From Polyodon spathula (lineage: Eukaryota; Chordata; Actinopteri; Acipenseriformes; Polyodontidae), in assembly GCF_017654505.1 (NCBI RefSeq), contig NC_054552.1, forward strand, positions 34,730,097 to 34,794,096: 64,000 nucleotides of DNA, in the 5' to 3' direction. Below, in pieces: positions 1 through 15,411 of this stretch (the first letter of the stretch is position 1; every line of letters starts with the position of its first letter). The notes under the pieces are model-generated. The model was not told the origin of the DNA, did not search any database, and saw nothing but the letters and a program-made list of their open reading frames with translations. Made by a program: the position numbers and the translations under genes.

Positions 1-639
1 CAATTAAAACATGTTTACTTTCAGCGCCTAGACTGGTGTTTGGTTTGTGTGCACAGAGGTCTGCGCGAGAGCCACAGAAGTCTATGCTGTGGAGAGCGAA
101 GCACACAATCCATCCATTCCCAATCTGACCTCTTCTAACAACACGTCTACGGACAGACGTTTTCCAGGTTGAGACGCACATGAACTGCGTCTCTGACACA
201 CAACGCACCTCAAATAAAAACAGAGAGTCAGAATTACTATAAAAGAGCTACCATTGTAAGCAGAGATACCAAAGGGCTCGGGGTCAAGCTCAGCTGCATG
301 CATCTGGCCTACTTCACCTCCTCAAGCTGTCCTTTAATGCTCACACTGATCTGTGTGGTGGTGGTGGTGGTGGTGTTGCCGTCACAAGAGCCACAGCCTC
401 AGTTAGGGGGTTTTGCAGACACATACACGTTGCACACCAACAAACACAAACACCTGCGACTGAGCTAAACACATATTTACATGGAGTTTTAACCAGTATC
501 ATTCACCATCTTGTTTATGGTCCCTTAAACCCTTCTAAAAAAACTCACAACCAAAAAAAAGAAAGCCCCACTTAGAAGGAAAATGAACAGTTCTCAGCCA
601 TCTCAGTTAACCGAAACTTGAAAGATTTCTTAAGCACAG

Positions 640-641
<2 letters not shown>

Positions 642-717
<76 letters not shown>

Positions 718-720
718 GAT
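642..720. repeat. (AT)n microsatellite
   Basis: An almost pure AT dinucleotide run of about 75 bp, interrupted once by a phase slip. Confidence 0.95.
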
Positions 721-1225
721 ATAGACCTCCACTTTGCTTTATCTTAGCTACTGGTTTCACAGACCATGATTAGTACTAATCTTGGACTAGCTGATGTTAA
801 TTTAGGCAAGGAAGCCACTGATCTCATTACTGTCACTCCACTTGAAAACCAAGCAACTGAAAAACGCCAAGCCACTTCTTGTCTGACGTCTTCGTCCTGA
901 AGCATGGAGCAGATATTTAGGTGTCCCGCCGGTATTTTCATATCCACCACCTTCTCAAGGCACCTGTCCTGAACCCAACCTGGAAACAGTGCTAACCACA
1001 GACCCCACTCCAGCCTGTCTCCACTGGTGTCCAAACGAAGTGCATACCCACTAGGGGTTATGCCCACGACGTGAAGCACAGACACTGACTTCATAAGTTT
1101 AATATCCAGGACAGCAGCCCCACCTATAGGCACGGGCTGCACCTGCATTTGGAAATGTAACCTCTTTCTTTTGTCTCCAACCTCCCTCTAGCACTCCGAG
1201 CCACAGCTCTAGCATGGAATTAATG

Positions 1226-1398
1226 CGGGGATGGATTTAAGACTCCAACTGTATAGCAGTTCACAGATGCCAGGGTTTACTACGAGCTTGATTAGCCATA
1301 GTGTATAGGTACCAAGCCCTGCTGTGTCTTATTAAACTCTTGGTAAAACCAGGAATGGGTCAACCTGCATTGCAACAGGAGTCTTATTTTCATGCCTG
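1226..1398. mobile_element. Foldback MITE-like element, copy 1
   Basis: A short non-coding element whose two ends are inverted copies. The left end reads GGGGATGGATTTAAGACTCC and the right end ends GGAGTCTTATTTTCATGCC. Related copies lie at 9926-10075 and 61237-61398. The 5-bp direct repeat TAATG flanks this copy (1221-1225 and 1399-1403), which suggests a target-site duplication. The class (non-autonomous DNA transposon) is inferred from structure. Confidence 0.65.
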
Positions 1399-2345
1399 TA
1401 ATGCTTTAAAGAGTGGAGGAGCTATAAACAGTGACCACAATGCCAGTAAACTTGCTCACAGACATCTTTCTACTGTGTTTTTAAAAATGTTAATAAGGGG
1501 ATCAGCAAATCCCTCTTTAGGGAATCAATAGAGTTAAAGCGCAGCAGTATTAAGACACGCCTCTGTTTAAGATTATAAAAGTATACTGTACCTGCTCTCC
1601 CTATGCTGCTTTTTCAATGAAAAGAAAAGATGTTAAAAAGTATGTCCTCACTTATTTGTATTTATTTGTGGTTCAAATTATTTCTTTCTATACATAGCTC
1701 AATAGCAAAGGTAACAGGCTGGGAGAGGTGATGTGGTTGTTGACAGTCTCAAGCAATCCCAGATGTATGAAATAGAAGCCCTGCTGCACTCGCTGTGTTT
1801 TCTCTGCAGCTCCCCGGGGGTGCCTGCTTGGAAAAACAACACCGCGCTCCCTGGACGCCTGCCCACCTGGCATTCCAAACCTGTTTCGTTAGTGCATATT
1901 TTTATTCCCCGCTACTAAATCAGGAAACCAAAAAGTGAAGCGGGGCGCTGCCAGAGTGAAAGAAGTGTCTGCTCGGGAGTCATTAGCGAGAGACTCGAGC
2001 GAACCCAGCCAACATCATCAAGAGACACTCAGGCTTAAAAATAGAGGCATGACAGGGACCGGGGCCAAACAGCAATCTGCACGCTGCTAAAACCTGGGAA
2101 TCAGACAAGCAAACAAACAAACAGCCTTTGTATGAGTTGCCAGTGTCAATAGGAAAGAGGCCCCGAAGACCTATAATAGTACATTAAGAGGACCAGCAAA
2201 CAAGGAGTCCAGGGTACTGGCCTTGAGATACAGTACTCAGCGTTTTCACTGAATGGGGAGGGTCAGGACTTTACAGTGTCTTTCAACAACTGTTATGAGC
2301 ACGTCAGGGTATTTATTCAATACTGTTCCAGTTTCCTGATTGATT

Positions 2346-2368
2346 GGGGGGGGGGGGGGGGGGGGGGG
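2346..2368 (+). repeat. Poly(G) tract
   Basis: An uninterrupted run of 23 G residues. Confidence 0.95.
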
Positions 2369-2611
2369 TTCACTGCAGTACTGACATGGACATGAGGTGA
2401 AGGTATGTGTGTGCATTCAGCATGCAAAGTGAAATGTCATTTTACTGTTTCTCCTTAAAGGAAGCAATACTCCCTATTCAACCCATTTTTTGCATTTATT
2501 TATTCACTACTATTTATTTATTTTCTGTCACCGTTTCTTTTTTCACAGTTGACAGTGCAAGGATAAGCCTATCAACACAGACGCTATCTTGTCATCCTGT
2601 GATTTTTGCTA

Positions 2612-7103
<4,492 letters not shown>

Positions 7104-7637
7104 CTATCGGGTCTGTGGAGGGGACCTACGTTGTGGTTTGTGGAAAATAACGCAAATAAAGAGATTTGTAATGATTTCTGAAAAAAAAAGTAAAGGGTTT
7201 AAAGTAGCAGCGTCTGTTTGTAGCAACTGTTTTCTAACGGTTGAGCAGTGTTTACATTGGAAGGTGATAAAAAGTGAACAGAGACTGGACTGCTCCCTTT
7301 ATCTTCCTAAGAAAGCGCCTATCCGTGTCAGATCTCTGTGTTTGCTACAACATAGCCCTGATCGTGCTGAAGCTGATGATAAAGCACAGCGGGTTTCAGG
7401 GCCAAAGTTTCATGTGCACCAGAAACAAAGTCGTAAATCCCCCTCCGGTGTGTTTAAAAAGTGTATTGCTGTTTAACCCGGGCTGTTTTAAAAGATGGAT
7501 TGTTATTTTAGTGCTACTCCACTTTAAGCCTGACTCGGGACATTGTTTCCGCACCTCGAAATCGTTTAAAAAATACAAGAGAAGTGAATTATTGTATACC
7601 ATCTGCCACTGCGAGACACGACACACGCACTGCTGCA

Positions 7638-7663
7638 ACAAATTATTATTATTATTATTATTA

Positions 7664-7699
<36 letters not shown>

Positions 7700-7700
7700 C
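7638..7700. repeat. (ATT)n microsatellite
   Basis: An ATT trinucleotide run with one slip, lying between the first coding exon and the inferred non-coding first exon of LRRC28. Confidence 0.95.
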
Positions 7701-8001
7701 ATGATAACTCATCTACAGTAATGTGCGCACAAGGCTTCGTTTACACGAATGATCATCTTCACATATTAATTGATTTAATAATCAATAACAATGCCCGGAT
7801 TTTACCCTCTTCATAGCGAGCTGTTTGCAGACTAGTCAGATAATAGCTGTTGAGAATTGCAATCATTCTCAGAGCCCACTGACTCTTAACCCACAGTAAA
7901 CAACTCTCTGACAAGATCGTTTGCTGTAAACGAACACAGCCATTCTCGTAACTGTTTAAAACTCTCCAGTCTGTCTGTCCATTCTCTGTTTACATACTGA
8001 C

Positions 8002-8090
8002 CTCCTTTCAGCTGCCATTCGCCAACAACCAGCAACAACCACGAACGTCACTCGGTAGTTCAAGGAGGTCGCCCCAACAGCGTGGTAAGG
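8002..8090 (-). other. LRRC28: Probable non-coding first exon of LRRC28
   Basis: On the minus strand a good donor (AGGAG followed by GTCAGT) ends at 8002, about 0.9 kb upstream of the first coding exon and just downstream of promoter-like sequence. The 5' boundary near 8090 is a guess. No transcript evidence is available, so this is inference from the donor and its position. Confidence 0.35.
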
Positions 8091-8129
8091 CAAACGTTCA
8101 TTGGTTAATACTCCGAATGGAACCGAGTT

Positions 8130-8148
8130 GCATTCTGGGATATGTAGT
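8130..8148 (-). promoter_or_regulatory. ZNF143/Staf-type promoter motif
   Basis: The minus strand reads ACTACATATCCCAGAATGC. This fits the vertebrate promoter consensus ACTAYRNNNCCCR and its long form ending CCCAGAATGC, bound by ZNF143. It sits just upstream of the inferred LRRC28 first exon, and an ATTGG (inverted CCAAT) occurs at about 8100. Such motifs are common at housekeeping and bidirectional promoters. Confidence 0.7.
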
Positions 8149-8692
8149 TTTTGGAGGACACAAGCCGTGAAGTACTTTTTATTGGCCTGTCTTACCTAAC
8201 ATATACAATGCTACATAGTTGTGTGTGTGTTAGTTAGTTAGTTAGTTATTGTTTAGACGCACTGGGCCATGTTTACTAAGCTGTTGGCAGTAAACAGCCC
8301 GCGATGCTGATTACCTTTGATACGCGCACTCAACTCATTGTCACTGGTTTTGCAGCCATGAACAGTTTGTTTTTCCTTTTTCAAAAAACAAAAATGTGCA
8401 AACTCTGCAGTGGAGCGAAAGCTCAGTAAGTCTGGCCCATTGCCCATTGTTGTAGGATTGATGAGACTTGGCTCCCGTTAAAAGTCGTAACCCTAGGGCT
8501 CCAAAATGAACAGCCATGCGCTCACTTCTGTGAGGCTTGAACACCAGCAGACAAAGAGCAGAACAATGAAGCAGGCTGTTTGCAGCGTCAGTGCCGGGAA
8601 TGAATGCTGATAATAGGGGGTTTACCCCCGAACAGCCCGGTGTTTTCCCTGCAAAGCCGCTGTTTTGGATTCCCGCTGTCTAGTTCACAGAA

Positions 8693-8712
8693 TAGCCACA
8701 AGATGGCAGTAC
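8693..8712 (+). promoter_or_regulatory. Candidate CTCF site
   Basis: The sequence TAGCCACAAGATGGCAGTAC fits the CTCF core CCASNAGRKGGCRS. It lies about 550 bp upstream of the LRRC28 promoter motif. A single motif match is not proof of occupancy. Confidence 0.4.
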
Positions 8713-10400
8713 TGGTTTATTTATACGTTCGAAGACCTTCTTTTTAGATGAGCGTGATATCAGAAAAGAACGTCTTTAAAAGTTTGTTCCAGCATGTGCG
8801 GCCATGTCTCAGAGCCAAGTGCTCTAATTCAATCAAAGGTTATAGCGCTGCCATACAGTAGAGCTGCTTAGCAATGATTCTGGATCGTTCTTTCTCCTGT
8901 TTCAAACAGTGCTGGTCAGTGCAGCAGAGCAGCTCCCTTCTCCCACACAGTGAGCCCCGGTAATGGGAATTCCTGGACAGTGTCATAGTGGAACAGCCCA
9001 GAGCTAAATGGAAACAGATCAGCGGAGACAATTATACAGCAAACGTCTTTATTATTTGAAGCAAGAGCTTAAAAACCAAAACTAATACAACACACATGCA
9101 CACACACACACACATAGATACACACATGCCTGTTAGTTTAGAATTATACACACATCTTTGTGTATTTGGCTGCAGTGCTTGTGAAGGCAGTAAATTTAAA
9201 AGCGCTGTATTTTTCTATATAACGGCCCTTCACTATTTTACAGTGTTCAGTTTTTTGTGGATTATTGATGTAGAAGACTCATAGTGAAAGTGTGAGCATT
9301 GTATTTCACAGCTATGCATTCTGTCACTTGTGAGGTATTTACCTATCAGAGATCTTCAAGCCTCACAGGCTCTTCCTCTCTGGAGCTCCCCTCTGCCTCT
9401 CATCCTGCTTCCTCTCTGGCTGGGATTGTTTGTGCAGGATGAATTCCTGGCAGTCAGTCCGCATCGATCCCAGCTGCCTTATTAGGACTTTTGCCTGGAG
9501 AGAAACAAAGGAAAAACCAACAAAGCTTTTCAGGATGCTGCAAAACAAGTATTGGAAAAATGCATGAGACAGCTGATAAACATGCTGTACGTCTAGTGTA
9601 GTGCAATAGTATTTAGACATACACACATACAAAGTTTGTGCTGTGTATGTTAAGTGTGGGTATACATTAATAATAATAATAATAATAATATAATAATAAT
9701 AATGTATTTAAAGTCATGGGTTAGCATTCCTTTACTCGCTTTTACATTACAAAAAAAGAAATAAATGAAAAACACCATCTTGCTCCTGTTGTGTGCTGTA
9801 GAAGTGCACTGTTTAATATGTGATCCATACTGCAGAAACTTTACATATTAAAACAGGTGAAGGGAGGGGGGGGGGGCTGATATGAAGCAGGTTCTGAATC
9901 CTCCTGGGCTGGGCTTGCAGGATCCATGGATGGAAATAAGACTCCCATTGCATAGCAGTTTAATCCTTTCCTGGTTTTACTATGAGTCTAATCACACACC
10001 TGAGCTTGTTACCTATACACTGTGGCTAATCAATCTGGTAGTCAAACCTGGAATGGGTGAAACTGCTCTGCAATAACATCATCGGGATCGCAAACAGCCA
10101 GGGGTTTGGAAAAGGATGCATGAGGCATTCTTTGCTTGGGAAAATGCTTTGAAGGTCAGGATCTTCTTAGTTGCTGCTTCAAGGCCAAGTTCCTACCAAA
10201 TAAAGTCTTCTCTTGAGATGCTCGCTGAGCTGTCAACACAGAGCAACACAAAGCAAAACATGCTGTACTGTAGCAAGAAGCGTAACCAAATCAGGTTCTA
10301 AACAGAAGCATTTGTTTCCAGTCCTTTGAGGCAGAATAGAGGCCCATGGTCCCAAGATTCTGTTCCATTTTTTCATTAAAAGAAAGAAAAACAAAGCCTT
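8713..10400. other. Intergenic stretch with one possible unassigned exon
   Basis: A minus-strand stretch at 9366-9498 starts after a good acceptor (TTTCTCTCCAG) and runs 43 codons to a stop. It reads KVLIRQLGSMRTDC, then QEFILHKQ and a charged tail. I cannot assign it to a family and it may be chance. A short (AAT)n run lies at 9669-9705. Nothing else is recognised. Confidence 0.4.
9926..10075. mobile_element. Foldback MITE-like element, copy 2 (right end truncated)
   Basis: It begins ATGGATGGAAATAAGACTCC and continues CATAGCAGTTTAATC, matching the copies at 1226 and 61237. The right end stops at AAACTGCTCTGCAATA, so the terminal part of the right inverted repeat is missing. Confidence 0.6.
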
Positions 10401-10405
10401 ATGTG

Positions 10406-11316
10406 CAAGTGCAGCGCGGGAGCTCTCCAGTGCGGGCGTGCAGGTGCAGCGCGGGAGCTCTCCAGTGCGGGCGTGCAGGTGCAGCGCGGGAGCTCTCCAG
10501 TGCGGGCGTGCAGGTGCAGCGCGGGAGCTCTCCAGTGCGGGCGTGCAGGTGCAGCGTGGGAGCTCTCCACTGCGGGCGTGCAGGTGCAGCGCGGGAGCTC
10601 TCCAGTGCGGGCGTGCAGGTGCAGCGCGGGAGCTCTCCAGTGCGGGCGTGCAGGTGCAGCGCGGGAGCTCTCCAGTGCGGGCGTGCAGGTGCAGCGCGGG
10701 AGCTCTCCAGTGCGGGCGTGCAGGTGCAGCGCGGGAGCTCTCCAGTGCGGGCGTGCAGGTGCAGCGCGGGAGCTCTCCAGTGCGGGCGTGCAGGTGCAGC
10801 GCGGGAGCTCTCCAGTGCGGGCGTGCAGGTGCAGCGCCGGAGCTCTCCACTGCGGGCGTGCAGGTGCAGCGCGGGAGCTCTCCACTGCGGGCGTGCAGGT
10901 GCAGCGCGGGAGCTCTCCAGTGCGGGCGTGCAGGTGCAGCGCCGGAGCTCTCCACTGCGGGCGTGCAGGTGCAGCGCGGGAGCTCTCCAGTGCGGGCGTG
11001 CAGGTGCAGCGCGGGAGCTCTCCACTGCGGGCGTGCAGGTGCAGCGCGGGAGCTCTCCACTGCGGGCGTGCAGGTGCAGCGCGGGAGCTCTCCAGTGCGG
11101 GCGTGCAGGTGCAGCGCGGGAGCTCTCCACTGCGGGCGTGCAGGTGCAGCGCGGGAGCTCTCCACTGCGGGCGTGCAGGTGCAGCGCGGGAGCTCTCCAC
11201 TGCGGGCGTGCAGGTGCAGCGCGGGAGCTTTCCAGTGCGGGCGTGCAGGTGCAGTGCGGGAGCTCTCCAGTGTGGGCTTGCAGGTGCAGCGCGGGAGCTC
11301 TCCACTGTGGGCATGT
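10406..11316. repeat. 35-bp GC-rich minisatellite, about 26 copies
   Basis: Head-to-tail 35-bp units of the form CAGGTGCAGCGCGGGAGCTC followed by TCCAGTGCGGGCGTG. The main variant is CCAGTGC versus CCACTGC, and edge units are more diverged. Because 35 is not a multiple of 3 and the unit lacks stops in most frames, long reading frames of 240-356 codons appear on both strands. They encode only the repeat (RAGAAREL and PRCTCTPA motifs) and are not genes. The array is CpG-rich compared with its AT-rich surroundings. Confidence 0.97.
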
Positions 11317-12777
11317 TAATCGTATAGCCTGGGAAAGGTGCTTTGCACTTCCTTACATTCAGCTGACTGTAACAGTCTCTCCCCTTCATTTCCTAATCCC
11401 CATTGCTAAAGGTTAGATCAACCTATTTGGTTCTATAAAGAGTCCCTCCAAACATAAATCAAAGCCAATGGAATAGCTGATCAATTATTCCTGTCAAAAG
11501 AATCAACCAAGAGAACCCTCTTGAGGTCCAGTATCCGTGGGTTTAATATCTAGAGAGTGACAGATCTCTTCCACTGAAGAACAAACCCCAGCACTCAATG
11601 GGATTAACGACCCAGGGCTACATTCTCAAACCTGTTCACTCCAAATCATCCTTGGAAGAATAAAACAGTACACCTGATAAACCATAAAACAAACAACTCA
11701 GTCTTTTAATATAGGAGTTTGCAGGTCATCTTAAGTTGTTGTTTTCGAATGGCAATCTGTTTTTTTTACATTCGGAAGTAAATGGCGTTGAGAACCTAGA
11801 GCTTTAAGGCAGATTGAATATACACCCCTCCTTGAGTTTCTAGGCGTGAAATATTCCAGTAAGACTCGACTGAAAAGGAAAATCAAGCGTCTGTTGCTCG
11901 TGGTCAGTGGTGGTGTTTTCCAGTTAAATCACCTCTCTTCTTTTTCAGGTGCATTCCATTGCCCCGAGTAACTGCCCTGCAGGGAGGGGTGGCGAGGCAC
12001 ACATCGCTCACAGCTTAGCGCTGGCCTACGCCAGCTCTCGAGGAGCAGGGCACAATAGGCAGGCTTTAGGGAATTAAGGGGCTGATTGTGCGCAGAGATT
12101 GTTGTTCTAATCAGCACTTGAATGCGGGGCTTTCTTTCCTGCCTTCCTTCTCCAGGTCTGCATCGTTTGAGTTTTTAGGAATTGTGCAGTGTATTTATAA
12201 AAACGTCTCCGAAGCCAAGCCCCATGCTGGTGCAGCCAAATATAATTCTGCAACTAGATCCTAGAATAGTTGGGTAGTGGAATGTTTTTTTTTTTTTTAT
12301 TTAAAACCTTAAAAAAATCTCAATGAGGTAAAAATATCTTGTTTTTATGAGTGTCCTGGGACACATGCACCAAGGTTACAGCATTTCAGGCTCTTCTAAA
12401 ATTTCAAGGGCAAGCTTGAAGAGAAATCTTCTGGGAGCCTGTATTTATCCAGCAGGAACAGCTGCGCTTGTTTAAACGATCCACTGCACTCCAAACTGCT
12501 TCTGAAATGAGTCGTTTGTGACTGACATTTCAGCTGCGTCAGCATGCATCTTTCTGACTGGTTATTAATTCCCCCCTTTCATTTCAACTGGAGATTATTG
12601 AGACGGGTTAGCCCTTAGAGACTCTGCCATGTTCCGTTCGGTTTTAACTGAATTTATTTAATTGAATTCTGCTTATTAGATCATTGTATTGCATTCCGGA
12701 CCCTCGCAAGCTGTTCATCGAAAAGGAATGCATGACCATTAAAACACAAGCAAACTTGACCTTCAAACATTACTGTG
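11317..12777. other. Gene-free stretch
   Basis: I recognise no exon, RNA gene or mobile element here. In particular there is no tetratricopeptide-repeat exon of the kind expected for TTC23. Confidence 0.5.
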
Positions 12778-13145
12778 TAGTAATGCAGAATAACTAGCTT
12801 GCTGCTGTGTGTATAGTAATGCAGAATGACTAGCTTGCTGCTGTGTTGCTGTATGGTAATGCAGAATGACTAGCTTGCTGCTGTGTTGCTGTATGGTAAT
12901 GCAGAATGACTGGCTTGCTGCTGTGTTGCTGTATGGTAATGCAGAATGACTAGCTTGCTGCTGTGTTGCTGTATGGTAATGCAGAATGACTAGCTTGCTG
13001 CTGTGTTGCTGTATGGTAATGCAGAATGACTAGCTTGCTGCTGTGTTATTGTATAGTAATGCAGAATGACTGTGTTGCTGTATAGTAATGCAGAATGACT
13101 GTGTTGCTGCTGTATAGTAATGCAGAATGACTGTGTTGCTGTATG
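12778..13145. repeat. 40-bp minisatellite, about 8-9 copies
   Basis: The units read TGCAGAATGACTAGCTTGCT, then GCTGTGTTGCTGTATGGTAA. Units at the right end are shorter because they lack the CTAGCTTGCTGC segment. Confidence 0.93.
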
Positions 13146-13529
13146 GAGCCGTGTGGGTCGCTAGCATCCTGCACTCAATCACAGCTTACTAAGTTTACAG
13201 AACCTGAGACGAATAACCTTTTGAAGAGACCCTGAACGATAACACTTAAGTGGTGAGATCATGTTCTGTTGCTGGTAACCATGGTTACAGCTGCTGCTCC
13301 ACAGAGTGCTGTCAGTGTATAAAGCCTGGACTGCCTCCTCTTAATGCAGGGACATTTTTTCTATTTTTAAATGCAAACACTTACTTTGTTGATGTGGTCG
13401 CTTGCCTTGCTGCCAAAACCGAAATGCCATTGCAAGGAGAAGGCTAACTCTTCCACCTCCCTGATCCCACACTGCTCAATGGAGAGTATAGCATAGCGCT
13501 CTGCAGTAATTCTGACTGAATTGAGTGCT

Positions 13530-13732
13530 GCTGGCCAGTTTTCCCATGAAGTGCTGTGTGTGTTTTGGCCAGTTTTCCCATGAAGTGCTGTGTGTGTTTT
13601 GTCTAGTTTTCCCATGAAGTGCTGTGTGTGTTTTAGACAGTTTTCCCATGAAAGTGCTGTATGTGTTTTGGCCAGTTTTTCCATGAGGTGCTGTATGTGT
13701 TTTGGCCAGTTTTCCCATGAAAGTGCTGTAGA
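13530..13732. repeat. 34-bp minisatellite, 6 copies
   Basis: The units read GCCAGTTTTCCCATGAAGTG, then CTGTGTGTGTTTTG, with single-base insertions in some copies. Reading frames across it on both strands are repeat artefacts. Confidence 0.93.
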
Positions 13733-13959
13733 GGGTCCAGGAAATTCGATGCCTTCTACCCAGACTCTCTTTAAAACATGTATATTATTCAAGTAATATT
13801 GCTGTTTAAATTGTTTTTATTTGTATGGGAACTCAAAAAGGCTTCTAATCAATACCTCAGACCTGGAGTGGCTTCGGACTCACCTTGGAAATTATCTATT
13901 TCCACCTCCAGTGCTTTTGCCATTGTGCCAAACAGAACGTGTCAAGGTTATTTCCCAAG

Positions 13960-15411
13960 AATAACAACAACTCGGAAAGTATTTATTTATTTATTTATTT
14001 TATTTTCTTAATTATGCTGACCTGTGTCAAACCAAAAATACAAATTCAAAGCTGCCAAAAAATTTGAACATGCATATCAGTTTTTCTAAAATAAAGGAAG
14101 CAAGAGATGCAGCACCCCTGTCGGAACCCGTGTGTTTGGGGGTCTCGTGCTGTACTGGCATGAGGGTGGAAAGGAGGGCAGCACACACCACAGGACCAGG
14201 TGCGGTCAGAACTGACAGGCAGGGCACTTTCAAGGGACACATCTGGAGAAAGGGGGTTTGCAAAATGCCCCGTTCATGATGGATAAACCTCAGGTCTTAC
14301 ACAAAAGGTGACGCTGCGTCATATTTATAAACATATGCATAACATTAAGAGAACATATTTCAGCCATCGTCCTAGACTTAGAAACAAAACCTTTTCCTTT
14401 CGTCCAGCAGCAACGTCTGCTTTGCTTCGGCTGCTGGGTTACTCATTGCAGGTGAACAGTGCCACAGAATGAACCCCCTAGTGTGGGATCGGGAATGCCC
14501 AAAGGGTATTTCTATGAGGCGGCTGTGTTTTTTCCGCCCTGCAGTGAGTGAGCTCTGTCCTGCAGATCAGCGTCCCATGCTAGAGACGCAACTCAACACT
14601 GCGTACAAGGTTAGATGTACAAAACCAGCACACAAAGTTTTGTATATTAAAAAACAAAAAAACCTGCTCTTCTCCCAGTTAAAGTAGAACAATAAGCAAA
14701 AATCTTCAGCATGTTTACAACGTGGCTGTGATAATGCCATTGAAGCCATTCCATGCTACAGGGTGCACGCGTCAGCTACAAAAGCAGTGTGTTGTGTGGT
14801 GTGGTTTACCAAGCTACTGTATCAGCCTGAGCATCAGCAATCAGGAGCACCACGCGCACACTGCAGTCAATCTGCAGGACCTTGCACGGCATCTCAAAGA
14901 TTTCTAGAAAGGTGTGTCGGGGAGTGATCTACCTTTAGTCATGTATCCTAGAACATGAGCATTGTTATTATTATTATTATTATTATGAAGCTTGGAGACA
15001 GAAACTATTTTGTCACATTGAAACTAATCTTTGAAATCATGTAGTGCAGAAATCTAAAAGAGTTTTGAACCTAATTGGATTTCAGGTGTGCCCAGGCCTG
15101 TAATGATTAAGCAAAACCGTTACATACTTGCGCATTATAATTATTCAAAAGTAGAAGCAGTAAAATCCTGGCTAAAGATTGCTTCTGATGGTTACGGATG
15201 ATTATTCATGACCTGAATGAGCATCGTAGCTTCAGAACTGACTTTCAGGTATAAACTCACACTCAAGTGGAATAAAATATACTCTGCATCTGATTTTACA
15301 GCATGGATTTCGGGGGGGGGAGGGGGGGTACTATTGTTATCTCTGATGCTGCTAGTGAATCCAAATTACCAAGCAGCAAATCTTTTTCAGCATCTCTTAA
15401 CGTCCATTCAG
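13960..15411 (-). other. SYNM: Inferred SYNM 3' UTR
   Basis: No other gene is seen immediately downstream of the SYNM stop at 15412. Minus-strand AATAAA words occur in the ATTT-rich run at 13978-14001, which makes this a plausible poly(A) region. The exact end cannot be fixed from sequence. A short ATT run lies near 14966-14985. Confidence 0.35.

Noticed and set aside
744..1148. 134-codon minus-strand frame in LRRC28 intron 5
   Set aside because: I recognise no family or domain and see no supporting splice structure; one frame of this length can occur by chance in 64 kb.
10346..11416. Long open frames (240-356 codons) on both strands over the 35-bp array
   Set aside because: They consist only of the translated repeat in different frames, with no start context, splice sites or domain, and they exist because the unit lacks stops.
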